From positions 2,349,095-2,413,094 of the forward strand of contig BCJX01000004.1 in assembly GCA_001600415.1 (NCBI GenBank): a DNA stretch of 64,000 nt, in the 5' to 3' direction. Under the pieces are notes generated by a model. It did not search any database, was not told where the DNA came from, and was given only the letters and a program-made list of their open reading frames with translations. This DNA comes from Pascua guehoae. Lineage: Eukaryota; Basidiomycota; Tremellomycetes; Trichosporonales; Trichosporonaceae. Shown one piece after another: positions 1-11,361 of the stretch. The position numbers and the translations under genes are program-made. How positions within the stretch are numbered: the stretch's first letter is position 1; the number at the start of each line of letters is the position of its first letter.

Positions 1-56
1 GGGGGGGGATTGAGGTGGGGATGGAGACCAGAGCCTGAGACGACATTGTGGGTCTA

Positions 57-1143
57 TGTTGAAATTCTCTAGCACCGTGCAAATTCTTTGTCTTTTTCTT
101 TTGCACGGTTCGGTTTCATCTATTATACAAAGCGAAGATGCTCGAGATAAACCATGTGTAAGCTGCGTGGTTTCCACATGGCGGGCTATTGGACGGGGGA
201 AGGAGACCGAAAGGATTGTGTGTGTGTGTGTTGGTGTGTGTGTGTATGTGGTGCGGGGAGGGGTGGGGAAGGATACCTGCTGAGACGACTTGGCTGGGCT
301 GCGTTGAAGTTCTCTAGCACCGTGCAAATGCTTTGTCTTTTTCTTTTGGAGGGATCGGTTTCATTGTGCGTATGTGGACAGGCAGTATCGAGTGCTGTGT
401 TTGGCCCCACTCGGTGTAGTCTGTGTTGCGGTGGGGGCGGGGTGCGGTTCGCTTGTTGTTCATTAGAGTACAGCAAAATGAGAAATCGCATGGATCTACA
501 ATAGGGTAGTTGTATGACAGAGGCACTGCTTGCGCCATTATCGGCTGGGTTGGGGCAGTATTGTGTGGTGCTCAAGGCAGCACGAGTTTGTGGTTTGTTC
601 CGTTTGGATTATTTACGTGCGCACGCGGTGTTTTCCTACTTTTTGTCGCATGCCAATGCCTGGCGGGCTGCTTGGAGAACATTTTGTCGATGGCAATATG
701 TGGATCAATTATTTAATGTAGCTTGGCACATACCAGGGCAACAGAGCCGATGCGTCGATACGACAGACCAACCCCACACTCACGTTGGCCATGAGGATCC
801 GAGAGATAACATGCACCATTGACAGAATCCACGCACTCGACTGGTTTCGCACGCCAGGTCCAAGTTATATTCATCTACTCATCCACATTCCGAGGCCGTG
901 CTAGGGCCAGACCTGCAAGCAGGTGGACAGCGTAATGCCCTCGTACGATTTCAGCCCCGGCAGCGTTGGGTGTACTGTCGCTTGGGACATGGTGACTCGG
1001 CAGTACGCCGCAGCAAGCGGTCTCATTTCCTACTCGTGAACCTGGGTAGGATATCCGCCGTGTATATGTATATATACAGTATGAAACCGATCCGTGCAAA
1101 AGAAAAAGACAAAGAATTTGCACGGTGCTAAAGAAATTTCAAC
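57..1143. repeat. Inverted pair of a ~63-bp hairpin-containing repeat, with one internal direct copy
   Basis: A ~63-base unit occurs at 57-121 (+), again diverged at 303-363 (+), and in inverted orientation at 1079-1143. Each unit starts near GTTGAAATTCTCTAGCACCG and ends in CGGTTTCAT. Within the unit, ACCGTGCAAA is followed after about 16 T-rich bases by TTTGCACGGT, so a single copy can fold into a 10-bp hairpin; the internal copy has lost part of the second arm. The outer copies face each other across about 1 kb with no convincing coding content, which resembles a non-autonomous foldback or MITE-like element. No target-site duplication could be made out, and no transposase is present. A (TG)n tract lies inside at about 219-250. 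Confidence 0.7.
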
Positions 1144-2470
1144 GTGCTGGTACACAGGCCTACGCATTCGACGTGACCACGATTGCTCCATACGTCGCCA
1201 GTCCCCGGCCAAGACTAGAATACATCTCGGGTCTCGGCACATCTCAGTGTCCCATCAGACGGAATGTTAGATGACTGCATTGACAGCGTCTCACGAACAG
1301 GATTACCCCCCAATAATAAACCTACCAAACGTTTGACATATTCGCACCCCCACTACCAGTCTACACGAACAGACTGCTCCACGACGAACACGAACAGCAC
1401 GAACAAATACACCGCCAGTCAACAGCCCAGCCTAATCACACGCCCCCATTGCGCCAAGTACACCACGACGCGTTTATCTTGCCTGGACTACCCTGCTGGT
1501 CCCACTGTGCTGCCCTACTCAGCTGCGAACAACTGGTTGGCCCCAGATTCGTATCAGTCGATACTCTGCCAAACAAACTGTGGGCAAGTGGACAATGGAA
1601 GAACTGTAGATTTCATAAACGTGCCCCTGGGAACGCTAAGTGCATGTACATATCCCCCCAAGGTATGGATCACACATGTCTGATATTCATGAATAGGATT
1701 CCATCCATGGCGGAAACATGTTTGCCAACATAATGTCTTGCTGGGTTGCACACCCAGTTGGCCTCCTCATTTGCCCAATAGTTTGTTTGTCACGCTTGGT
1801 CAGCTTGAAGGGTATCCTGAGCACCTGGGGGAGCTTATTAGCTGGGGCTGGCACAACAACAGCAGAGGGGGTGGCCTTGGAAGAGCCAGAGTTGTCCAGA
1901 ACCTCCCGCGGGGCTACAGTCACCCTCAGTGGCCGCTAGCACCCAAATAGTGAAATCAAACAGAGTGCAAGTTATTGTGTTCTGGAGTCGAGATGCATAG
2001 CTATCGAAAGATACCCCTTTCAGCTTGGATGCATGTACAAGACCTTGAAAAGAAAACAGAGTCGCCGATGGTGTACGCGAGTGCCCGAAACCGAAAAGTT
2101 GTGAGACTGCCACATTAAGCTCGGGTACGCGCACGGTCCGTCTACAGAGAGGCGCGTAGGACAGGTGGGATACAGCAAGCAGGAAATAGCAGAGTCCACT
2201 TGCCATCCCATTGCATTGGTCTAGAGCGCGCCGTACCCAACTTTGACTTGACCAAGCTCAAAGCGGCAGTTTCAAGACTTTCCGGACTCACCTGTAGGGC
2301 ACATGTTTGTTTGTGGCGGATCTTCGCAATACACGGGTTGCACCTGTATCTTTGATCTCTGGCACTGCTTAGACTCAAGCTCTTCCTGCCTCAACGCATC
2401 ATCAAGGCAAGGATTTCGCAATTGAGTTCATTCATATCTACAGCACATTGTCCGTTTCCGTCTTTCCCCC
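1144..2470. other. Intergenic, no gene seen
   Basis: This 1.3-kb stretch lies between the inverted repeat pair and the 3' end of the P450 gene. Open frames here are short, Thr/Pro-rich, match no family I recognise and lack splice-signal support. I see no RNA gene or repeat. Confidence 0.5.
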
Positions 2471-5400
2471 TCAAAGGAATACGTCCGTCTTGTACCGGTC
2501 CTTTGAGAGCTTCTCCATGAGCTCTTCGGGGTCCTTGCCCACACACCTCGGGGACTCGCGGATGATGTCGACGAGCGTCTTCCTGAGATCGGCGCCGAGC
2601 TTTGCGCCGCTGCCGCACGTGTAGAACTGGGCACCCTGGTCGAACAAGGCATACACGTCCTTGCGGTCGTTCCAGACGCGGTTCTGGACATACTTGGTCT
2701 CGGGGTCGACGGTGGTCGGGAGGCCCTCGAAGCCCTGGATGGTCGTGTCCTTTGAGCGGGAGAAGACGGGGCGCAGGTCGAGCACACCCTGCTTGACCCA
2801 GGCGATGAGGTTGTCGCGGTGGAGAATCTCGTTTGGCGTCCTGCATCCGTAGAACAAGACCGTGGCGCCGACCTTGCGACCGGCGGCGGCCTGCAGCGCA
2901 CGCTCCTGGATGAAGCCGTGCATGGGGGCAACACCCGACCCAGCAGCAAACATGACAATGGGCGTGGCGGGGTCGGCAGGCAGGTGGAACTCGGACGAAG
3001 GCTTGACCGAGCAGAAGACTGCGTCGCCGGGCTTGAGGAAGGCGAGGTAGTTGGACGCGACACCACGCGCGACTCCGTGGCCCGACTTGGATGGGACCAT
3101 GTGGACCGTAAACGTCAGCGATGCCGCCTCGGGGTTCTCGAGCGGTGTCGACGAGATCCTGTGAGTGTTAGAAGCTGGCCGAGGGGACACCATCCGTGAG
3201 ACTCACGAGTACTGGCGGATCTTCATGCGCGGCAGGTTTTTCAGGAAGAAGTCGAGCGGCGGTTCACAACTCTTGTGGTCATCGAGAATGTCAAGCAGAG
3301 AGAGGCGTTTGGCTGTCACTGCATTGACATAGTCGTCCTCGAGCGCCTTGATGTTCTCCCTCTCCTTGGGGTCCTTGCAGAACTCTGCGAGTGGGGAGAG
3401 AACCCGCTTCGAGACGGGCTGTCCAAGCTCCACATACGATGCGAATAGGTCGTCGGCGCGGACTGGGGTCTTGGCAGGGAGGTACGAGGTCGACGTGTTG
3501 AGCACAATGTTGTCATCCTCGTTGAGAGCAAAGCGCGCGAGGACACGGTCGACCGCCGGCTTCGGGTTGTTGGGGAGCACGGCCAGGTAGTCTCCGGCAC
3601 GGTACGTTTGGTTGGGGAGCTGGATGGTAATACTGTTGTTCTGTGCGCAGACGTCGGAATACGTGGTCAGGATGTCCTGAGAAACGACAGTACCGATACC
3701 ATCAATGCCAGCCGACAAAAGGTTGGACGCCGGGTTGGCCGAGCCTGGGAGAATCTTAAAGTTGAACTTTGGCGACTCGGTGTCCGTCTTCTCCTTGACC
3801 ACAGCCTTGTCGTCGCCACCAGAGGCGCCGAGCTGGTCCCACAGCTTTGTCTTGAAGTTTTCAAAGTCTCCGACAATATCACCGCCTGCGTCTGCAGTGC
3901 TGAGCGGCATGAGACGCTCTCCGCCAAGCTCCTCGAGGCGCTTGTCGACAAACTTTGGAATCTTGTGGAACGTGCTCGCCCAGTCGTGGTGGCCGGCACC
4001 CATGACAATGTACTTGACACCCTTTTCGGCGTCCTTGTCGGTGATGCTCGTGATGGCCTGGACAAAGTTGCGGGCATTGTCGGTCGGCTTGCCCTCATAC
4101 GACGCAGTGCAAATGACGACGGGCCCGTCGGTCGGAAGTCGCCCGTTGGTCGCAATACTGTCGAGGTCGGAAACCTTGACGTCAAAGCCCTTGGCCTCTC
4201 CTTCGGCGCCGAGCTCCTTGGCGAGACCCTCACACGAGCCAGAGTTACTGCCGTACAGGAGGTAGAGCTTGCCAGAGCCAGAGCCACCGACGGCGGCGCC
4301 CGCAGTCGGCTTGGTCGCGTGCGTGGCGGTGCCAGTCCTGCCGCCCGAAATGAGCTCGGACAGGAGACTCTGGTTCTTGTAGCGCGGACGGACGATAATC
4401 TTAAAGTTTTCGGGCTTGACCGTCAACGTCTGGTGGATGGCAAGATCATACGACTTGTCGGCCATCTCCATGTCAAAGCGGCTGACAATCAACGCGATCG
4501 CAAGCTGCGCTTCCTGCATGGCGAACCCGCGACCGATGCATGCGCGCGCACCGTTGCCAAACGGCTTCCATGCGTCCTTGGCGATCGGCGTGCCGTCAAG
4601 CCAGCGCTCAGGGCGGAATTCGTCAGGGTCGGGGCCCCACACCTCCGGGTCACGATGCAGTTCCGCCAGTAGGACGCTGATCGCCCGGCCCTTCGGGACG
4701 TGGTACCCCCCAGGAAGCACCTCGCCGTCCTCTGCCTTTGCCGCAACAGTCCACGCCGGTGCAGGAGGCTGCAGGCGGAGTGATTCCTTGAGTATGGCGT
4801 CAATGTAGACGAGTTTGGCCGGGTTGATTTCCAGGAGGTTGCCGCCACACTCCTCGATGACCCGGTCCGCCTCCTCCCTCGCCTTGACAAACACAGCCGG
4901 GTTCTTGAGCAGATAATACGTCGTAAAACTTAAAGTCCCACTGGTCGTCTCATGCCCTGCGATCAAGAAGGTTACCATCTGGTAGCGGATGTTCTCGTCG
5001 GTGAGTTGTTCGCCGGTCTTGGGGTCCTTGTCGAGAATCATGTTGTTGAGTAGGTCGTGGGCGTCGGGGTCCGGGTTGCGCCGGCGCTCGGCAACGATTT
5101 CGTCACACTGCTTGTCGAGCTCGGCAATGTTCTCGCGATACTCCTCTTCTGCGCGGAACATGGCCTTTTGGACGAGGGCGGGGCGCTTTGAGCGCAGGCC
5201 CGACTCGACGAGGAGCTTGACCATAATGTCGATGAAAGGGTGCATCTTCTCGCTGTGGAACGAGTTGAAGCGGTAACGGAAAGCGCACCAGCCAATCGTG
5301 TCCTGGTAGTTAGCCTGTTGGTCGCTGTTGCAGTCTCTTTGGTGTTTCTCTAGCCGTCTTCGCACGTCATCCCCCCCCCCCCCCCCCGGCCACCCCCGCC

Positions 5401-5868
5401 ACTTACAAATGTCAAGCGTGTGTACTGGTTGGCAACCTCAAACGGTTCGCCCGCGTGGTGCTCCCAGGACATGAGCATTTGGGTAATAATGTCCATCATC
5501 ATGCCCTGCATCTTCTTGATCGCGAGGGGGCCGAACGCCGGGACGAGGACACGGTGCGCGATCGTCCATTCGTGCTCTCCGGAAAAGGCAGTAAACAATC
5601 CTGAACCGGCAAAGTTGCGGACCTCTAGAAGAGGGCCCGAGAGGACCTTTTCAAACTTGTCCTCATCGCAGATGTAGTGGACAAGCTTTTGTGAAGAAAC
5701 GAAGACTGAGAGGTTTTTAATGCGCAGCTGGTAGATGGGACCGTAGAGACGGGCCAGTCGTTGAAGGGATACGAGCGAGTGTGCGGGGTCGATCTCCAGG
5801 AGGTTGCCCAGGAACAGGTTCTCCTTGGGCTGCGGGATAGGCTGCAGCTCCTGCTGTGGTGTGGACAT
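2471..5868 (-). CDS. Bifunctional cytochrome P450/NADPH-P450 reductase (CYP505 type)
   Basis: Self-sufficient fatty-acid hydroxylase of the P450foxy/BM3 type, where heme, FMN and FAD/NADPH domains are in one soluble chain. Exons (complement): 5407-5868, 3207-5302, 2471-3158, giving about 1081 aa, the usual family length. Visible motifs: I-helix AGHETTS near residue 271, K-helix ESLR, heme-binding FGNGARACIG near residue 407, flavodoxin start YGSNSGSCEG, nucleotide-binding GSGVAPMHGF, and the C-terminal YTCGSGAKLG. There is no N-terminal membrane anchor, as expected for CYP505. Splicing at TTT/GAC restores the conserved RLTFDTIGW stretch. Known CYP505 enzymes hydroxylate medium-chain fatty acids near the omega end; substrate here is inferred. 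Oddity: intron 1 contains a 17-base C run (5371-5387) next to the donor. Start chosen as the first ATG before QPIPQPK, which aligns with family N-termini. Confidence 0.95.
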
Positions 5869-8079
5869 GGTGTGTGGTGGGGCTGGGGGAGGGGGTGGGG
5901 TGTGTGGGAATGATTCGTGGCGTCGGTTGTGAGGCGTCTATTAATACCAGGAGACGAACGTCTGCCGGCCTCTTGTTACCGGCGGCAGTCAAGCATCATC
6001 TTTGTGAACGGCGCCCGGTTCTCATAATCGCTCGTGTCCAGTTGGCTGCAGTTGGCTGTGAGCCACAAGCTCTGGAGTTGGAGCCTTGCCGTAAACACGG
6101 GCTCACCCCCCTTCTGCTGCAAAACGATACGCGCGCTTGAGTCACCCGTGCCACGGTTGGCCAACGTCATAGACTTAGGGACTGTCTGAGGGTGGTCCCC
6201 TAGAATTCTATCACGCGCAGTCATGGGTATCGTTCGGCCCGGCATCGGCGCTCGTTCAATTTTCGATTAAGGTTGTGGCGGAGAGCACCGACAGGTTGTG
6301 GTGCCTGGGATCGGCGCCGGGTATGTCATCTCAATTGCGACTTCGGGGACGGCGATGGCGAGTAAAGTATGACCGTTGGGGGCGGCCGCCGTTCGGACCG
6401 TGTACACCGAACTGCCGATGATAAGCACGTCGATTCAACCCCGTCCTCATGTTTTGGTGACAGTCTTTGCCAAGGTGGAGGTTAGAACACCGAAGCCGTA
6501 GCAGGTTGTCTCAGTTCCCCAGTGTGTGCGCCACATCACCATATCGGAACGTCAGAACGGGGGCTTGAGACAGTCTTGAAGGCTGGATCGCCTTGGCATA
6601 CCTCGGGCTTTGTTGTTGCCCACTATGCCCTCGCGCTTGTAATGTGCACGGCCAGAGATGGCAGCCATTGATTGACATGCCAGCCAGCCATAACGCCACC
6701 TGTGTCGCGTATCCCATGCGACGGCAATTGATAACGGCTACTGAATTGGGACCAGCTGACATCGAGTCTGGACTCATACAGTACAGTCCTCGTACTCGTG
6801 TCCGTGTGATGTATTGTTATGCAGTCATGTGCGGTGCAGAGGCCGCTGTACCCGAAATGTTGGAGAGGTCACAGAAAAGACACACGCCGGTGTCTCTTCT
6901 TGTGTCACTCTTCGGTACTAACCAACGCACGTCCCAGTGACGAAACACCGTGTTTGGGTCGGTCTATTGTGGTTATCATTGCATGCAAAGAGACGAACTT
7001 ACGGCCGATCTAAGATCGGCTCTTCAAAGGGATGGGACCCTGCATACTTTTCAACTTGGACTAGGGATGGACTGAGACCATGATGTCATAGTACGCCTCA
7101 ACATGAACTTGGATGGGTAGTGTAATGGCAAGAACACTATTTGATGACATCCGGCCTCCGAACGCGGCGTCGCTCGTTCGATTCGTCGACGAGCCACCCT
7201 GACGTGGCGACATTCCGGCCCGAGATAGGAGGATCGAACGCGGCTGTAGCGGCCAGACGTGAAAAACCATGAGGCCCCATACTTTTGCAGTCTCGCCCGT
7301 TTTGTGTTTTGCTGATTTTGACGGAACGTTGTGTTGGTAGAATTGTAGCCTCATGAAATTGCCATTGCTTGGCAGTTGGGACAGTTGTAATCCTGGTCGA
7401 GACCGTGGTTCGCATTTCATCAGTCAGTTCCAGTGCTCATTTGACATGACACTCCTTTCGCGTAGTTTCTGCATTATTTCAACGAGGGGAATATGGAAAG
7501 GCGTGAGACTCCTAAGCGCTCGAGCCTCGCTGGGGAAGCCTTAAGACTTTCTGAATACAAGGGGACAGACAGAACTAGTAAATATTTGAGTGTGTAATTG
7601 GTGTCACATCGAGCGTGCCATACAGCTTGAATGGTTCTAATGGAGAACCCAATGTTATTGGTGTCAAAGTCCACTGGTCCTGGAACTGCAGTGTAGCATG
7701 CCCCATACACCGCAAGGCGCCACAAGCGTGAACAATATCCGCACCAAACACTGTTAATCGACACTACTCGGCCATCTTCTACACTCGGAAGATATTCCTT
7801 GTTTTTGGTTTTCTTTTTTCTCCAACCCCACCCTTATTTTGGCATGATGTAGATATCGCGCGGCAGATTAAGGTATATAAAGCAGCGACGCCAGACCAGG
7901 AATTCAAGTTGGGATTCCCATTTACATAAACAGTGAGTGCCATGCGATGCCTGACGCCTTAAGTCGTATCGTTTTTTCGAGTGAGTCGGTATGGATGCCT
8001 ATCATCTGCACCGACGTGGGTTTACCCAGAGACTACAATTGGCATTTCCATTCTCGAGGGCCGCGGAGGTGGCACCGGC
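5869..8079. other. Intergenic region with one dispersed repeat copy
   Basis: This 2.2-kb stretch lies between the P450 start and the end of the first F-box gene. Open frames are short and unconvincing. Apart from the repeat copy at about 7075-7265 I see no structured feature. The part next to 5869 is presumably the P450 promoter. Confidence 0.5.
7075..7265 (-). repeat. Dispersed repeat family, copy A
   Basis: On the minus strand this segment contains the family core: GCCGCGTTCGATCCTCC, then GTCGACGAATCGAACGAGCG, then GCGTTCGGAGGCCGGATGTC, then a TGTTCTTGCC block followed by a CCCATCCAA tail. The same order of blocks occurs in five plus-strand copies between 52.6 and 56.9 kb. Stops in all frames argue against coding. 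This copy is isolated from the others by about 45 kb. Confidence 0.75.
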
Positions 8080-9575
8080 CTAAAACGATATAACGTCGAT
8101 TCTGATGGAATTAGGTGTATTGATGTAAAAAACCAGATGCTCTGCGTCTCCCCACACGGCGTCTTCGTCGTCCAATGCTCGGCCACGAACGCTACTGGCT
8201 GGGAGTATAAACTGCGAAGACATCCCTCGTGAACCTGGGAGTTTGGTATGAGGACAATCGTGACAGACCCATGGGCGAACATCAAACAGCACCGAGGATA
8301 CACTGCCAGGGATGGGAGATACCTCACGTCCAGTAAGCGACTCAGCGCGGGGCTTGCAGGAACCGAGTGGCGCGGGGTCCGTTGCGCGTTCAGAGTTGCA
8401 ATTGGCGACTGTGAGAATGCCCTCGGCCTCTTGTGGGCTAGTGTTTGAGTCGTTTGCGAGGGCTATGGTGAAGAATCGTAAACCCGCAATACCGAATGGG
8501 CCTGGTGCGCACGCGCTCAAATGCCGGTCGAAGGCCGTGTGCCAGGCCAGATGGTCCTCCCGCCGGCTGTTTGCATCCCCTTCTTGAAGGTCGAGGTCCT
8601 TGGACACTCAGCATTGGTATCGTGACGCAGCTCACTTGGACCATTTTCCCCGTGCGCCAGTTCCACAGACCCACATGTGGATGGCAGTCAAAATCTTGAC
8701 GTCCCGGCAGCCGCAGATCGAGTCGGACATACAGTGTGGAGTCAACCCAATGCCCGAGACGGGACTTGAGGGTCCATTGCGCATTGGCGTCGAAAATCCA
8801 CCACCCCACTGAGAAGGCGGCTGGGTCAAAACCTGCATCTACGGGGACAGTGAACGGACCCAGCTCGAGCACAGGGCTAGCAGCCTCCGGGTGAGGAGTC
8901 GGTTCGAAACAACCGTTATTGTCGTTGTTGGTCTCCGTAGACGAAAATAGCTCGAATAGATGAATGGTGACGGTGATGATGATGCTGCTCTCGCGTACGC
9001 TATGATGGTCTTCGTCTTGTAGAATGGCGACGAGATTGTTGCGCTGTGACACGACAAAGTGTTCGGGCGGCCAAGTTCCGAGGCCCAGGCCGGGGCGGAA
9101 TGTCTGAGAGGGCACCACACCACCTGCCGAGTCGCGCAGGTTTTGCAGATCCCAGACGGTCCAAGTGCCGTAAGTTCTAGTCACGACCACACTGTCGCTC
9201 ACTGCAGCCACCCAACTCGTCGTTGGCAGTATGTGGTGAGCCATGGGGGCAAGTGCTACCCATCGGCGCTCCACATCGAGCATGCGTGACAATGCCGCCG
9301 ATGCGGAAGGGATACCGGTCGGCAAGCAACGCACGTCGCGAACGAGCAGCGCGGGGCGGAGTTTAACCTGGGCTGGGGCGCTCGACATGACAATGTCATT
9401 GAGGTTGGTGCAGACCTGTCGCCCATCAGCACGCCTCATGGATGAACAGTATGTTGCTTTGCCTCACCTGGCTGACCGAGAGAACGTCACGCCATTCGAG
9501 GTACTGTAGAATATCGTGAACAATGTATTCGTGTCCCTTGGACTGAAGGACAAGGGCAGTGGCCGTGAGTGTCAT
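8080..9575 (-). CDS. F-box-like protein, paralogue 1
   Basis: Exons (complement): 9468-9575, 8636-9415, 8080-8598, about 468 aa. The first exon encodes an F-box-like start (MTLTATALVLQSKGHEYIVH and onward), followed by VCTNLNDI, matching the opening of the gene at 11362 (MTLSTLLLGPAYNTIAEEIL, then TCTRLNDI). The C-terminus EHLVFYINTPNSIRIDVISF resembles the paralogue's ending HYCLVLPSHRHVLVFSF, which is why I extend past the stop at 8438 through a very short 37-base intron (8599-8635). If that intron is wrong, the protein ends at 8438 with an unrelated tail, or there is a frameshift. F-box proteins recruit substrates to SCF ubiquitin ligases; the target is unknown. The large middle part has no recognisable catalytic motif. 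Confidence 0.7.
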
Positions 9576-9891
9576 CTCTGTCGAGGTCGTCTTGTCACAG
9601 TAAAATGGAGAGTGGTATGGTTAAAGGTGAATGCATCTGTATGGGAAACACTTTATAACACTTTGCGAGGTTACGATTACGGCCATGTTGACGGCTTCCG
9701 TGACGCAGCACAGATGACCATGGCCAGGCACAAGCCAACATAAAGCCATTGCAGTACTTACTGACTGGGTTGTGCCTGATTAGCAGAGTGGTTAACCGCT
9801 CGAAGCAGTTCAAGGTGGTGCGATGAGTGAATACATCAAGAACTACACATATAAGTATCCAATGGGGCACCACCGCCGTCGCATCTCTCAA
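9576..9891. other. Short intergenic region
   Basis: This lies between the start of F-box paralogue 1 and the 3' end of the next gene, both on the minus strand. A stretch at about 9780-9800 (TTAGCAGAGTGGTTAACCGC) resembles a tRNA D-arm/A-box, but no acceptor stem or T-arm partner was found. Otherwise nothing is seen. Confidence 0.4.
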
Positions 9892-11158
9892 TCATGAAAC
9901 GGTGCTAACCGCCTCTGGGGCACGATCGCCAGCGTCTGTCTGGGAAGCGTAGACGCGCTCGCCGACGCGATCGATGTACTGTGCGTGGGTGAGGAAGGAG
10001 ATCATGCTGGCGGCGACGTCGCTGTCGACAAACTGCTCGGGCCGGGGATCGCGGAGGATTGCGTCGAGGAAGCAGCGCTCGATAGCCTGGGCGGAGCTTT
10101 CGTCGGGTCGCGGTGTGTGGCCCAGGTAAGGTGCATCGAGGCCGAGCCAGCGTGGGTCGAGCTCATTGAGCCCGACGAGCGTGATGGAGCGCGGGCGCAA
10201 GTCGTGTGTGATGTAGCTGCGGATGGCATTGTAGACGAGATGGGAGCACATGCCCATGGGAGACTTTGCCTTTTTGTACGTTTCCAGGCGAGTGCCGGGC
10301 TTTACACCTGGGGGCGTCTTCTCGCTGAAGATGACGACAGTGTCGCAGTGTGGCGGGATGGGGTCGATGGTGACGGGGGCGCGCGCGAGCCACACGGCCG
10401 TCGGGTCAATCTCGACGTTGACAATGTACCGCCGGATCGTGTCATTAAGCATTATGCCACCGTTTGCAATCATGCTGTGATTAACGAGGCGCGGCGTGGA
10501 CGCCACAGCCACGTAGGCATCATTTGCGACGAACCGCGTCGTGACGAAGATATCGTGCGCCTTGATCGGTGGGTCGCTGGTATACACCACATTGGCCGCG
10601 TTGGGACCAATACGCACTACGCCAACGTTGGGAAACATACCGGCGAACACACCCTCGAGTCCCTCAAGCCAGAAGGTACGCGGCGGTGACCACCGGGCCA
10701 CGACCTCATCGGCGTATAGCACCACACTGCGCGCCTGCCCCATCGCCTCGACCAGACTCGCTGGCAGGCCGTCGTACGGATTCAGACTCGCGGGGACGTC
10801 GGCCCACGCACACTCAAAGTGGACCTGGTCCGTGGCGCCAATACGGACCGTCATGGGCCGGTCGAGCTCGTCGTCCGCATCCGCCTGTATCGCCTTGGAC
10901 GTCTGGCGCCACGTGCGGAGCTCGGCGGGATCACTGTATGCCAAGATGGGCCGGATGATGTGAGGGAACGCCAAGTGGTCGATTCCAGAGGTTGGGGCCG
11001 GGGCCGACACGTCAGGCCCGTCAGATGCCGAGTGTACCGGCTGGGCAATGCCATCGACAACGTGCTCGGCGCTGGCAGCCAGGCTGGCATTGATGTTAGA
11101 ACACTGTGTAGTCCAACAGGGGTCAGACACACCTGCACTGGGTTGCTTTAGAAGACAT
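9892..11158 (-). CDS. F-box-like hypothetical protein, second type
   Basis: Exons (complement): 11133-11158 and 9892-11083, about 405 aa. The short first exon encodes MSSKATQC, and a 49-base intron with a TTCTAAC branch point joins it to SLAASAEHVVDGIAQ. Near the N-terminus, DHLAFPHIIRPILAYSD followed by LRTWRQTSKAIQADADDELD has the hydrophobic pattern of an F-box-like helix bundle. The rest contains beta-strand-rich sequence with no motif I recognise. It sits between two F-box paralogues and shares a roughly 200-bp divergent promoter with the gene at 11362. The longer unspliced reading begins at a poorly supported upstream Met and includes the intron, so I rejected it. F-box assignment is inference from helix pattern and neighbourhood. 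Confidence 0.65.
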
Positions 11159-11361
11159 GTTCTTGTGGGGAAGCGAGAAAGAACAAGTGGTTTAAACAAT
11201 GTGCACCGCCGTGCCAGAACAGGACATTGACCATGCGCGCCATGCGCGCCATGCGCACGGGCCTCGTCTGCAAAGAGTGCTGTAGCACACAGGAGATGAG
11301 TAGGTAGAGTATCCAACCAACCAGCCACCAACGCCGACTCATTAACTCACATGTCTCAATC
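11159..11361. promoter_or_regulatory. Divergent promoter between two F-box-like genes
   Basis: About 200 bp separate the start codons at 11158 (minus) and 11362 (plus), so both promoters must lie here. A short triplicated GCGCGCCAT-like motif (around 11231-11255) is the only visible structure. No TATA element stands out. Confidence 0.45.

Noticed and set aside
219..260. (TG)n tract as a possible telomere-like repeat
   Set aside because: Too short and irregular, internal to the inverted repeat pair, and does not match a fungal telomere unit such as TTAGGG-type arrays.
8438..8598. Alternative C-terminus of F-box paralogue 1 ending at 8438
   Set aside because: Arg/Pro-rich tail without resemblance to the paralogue; the other frame gives a matching C-terminal strand. 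Kept as a stated alternative.
9778..9850. Possible tRNA (A-box-like TTAGCAGAGTGGTTAACCGC)
   Set aside because: No pairing acceptor stem, no T-loop with TTCGANNC at the right distance, and no T-run terminator.
11084..11331. Upstream N-terminal extension of the middle F-box-like gene
   Set aside because: The extension crosses a good intron (TTCTAAC branch point, CCAG acceptor), and the spliced short first exon gives a proper ATG.
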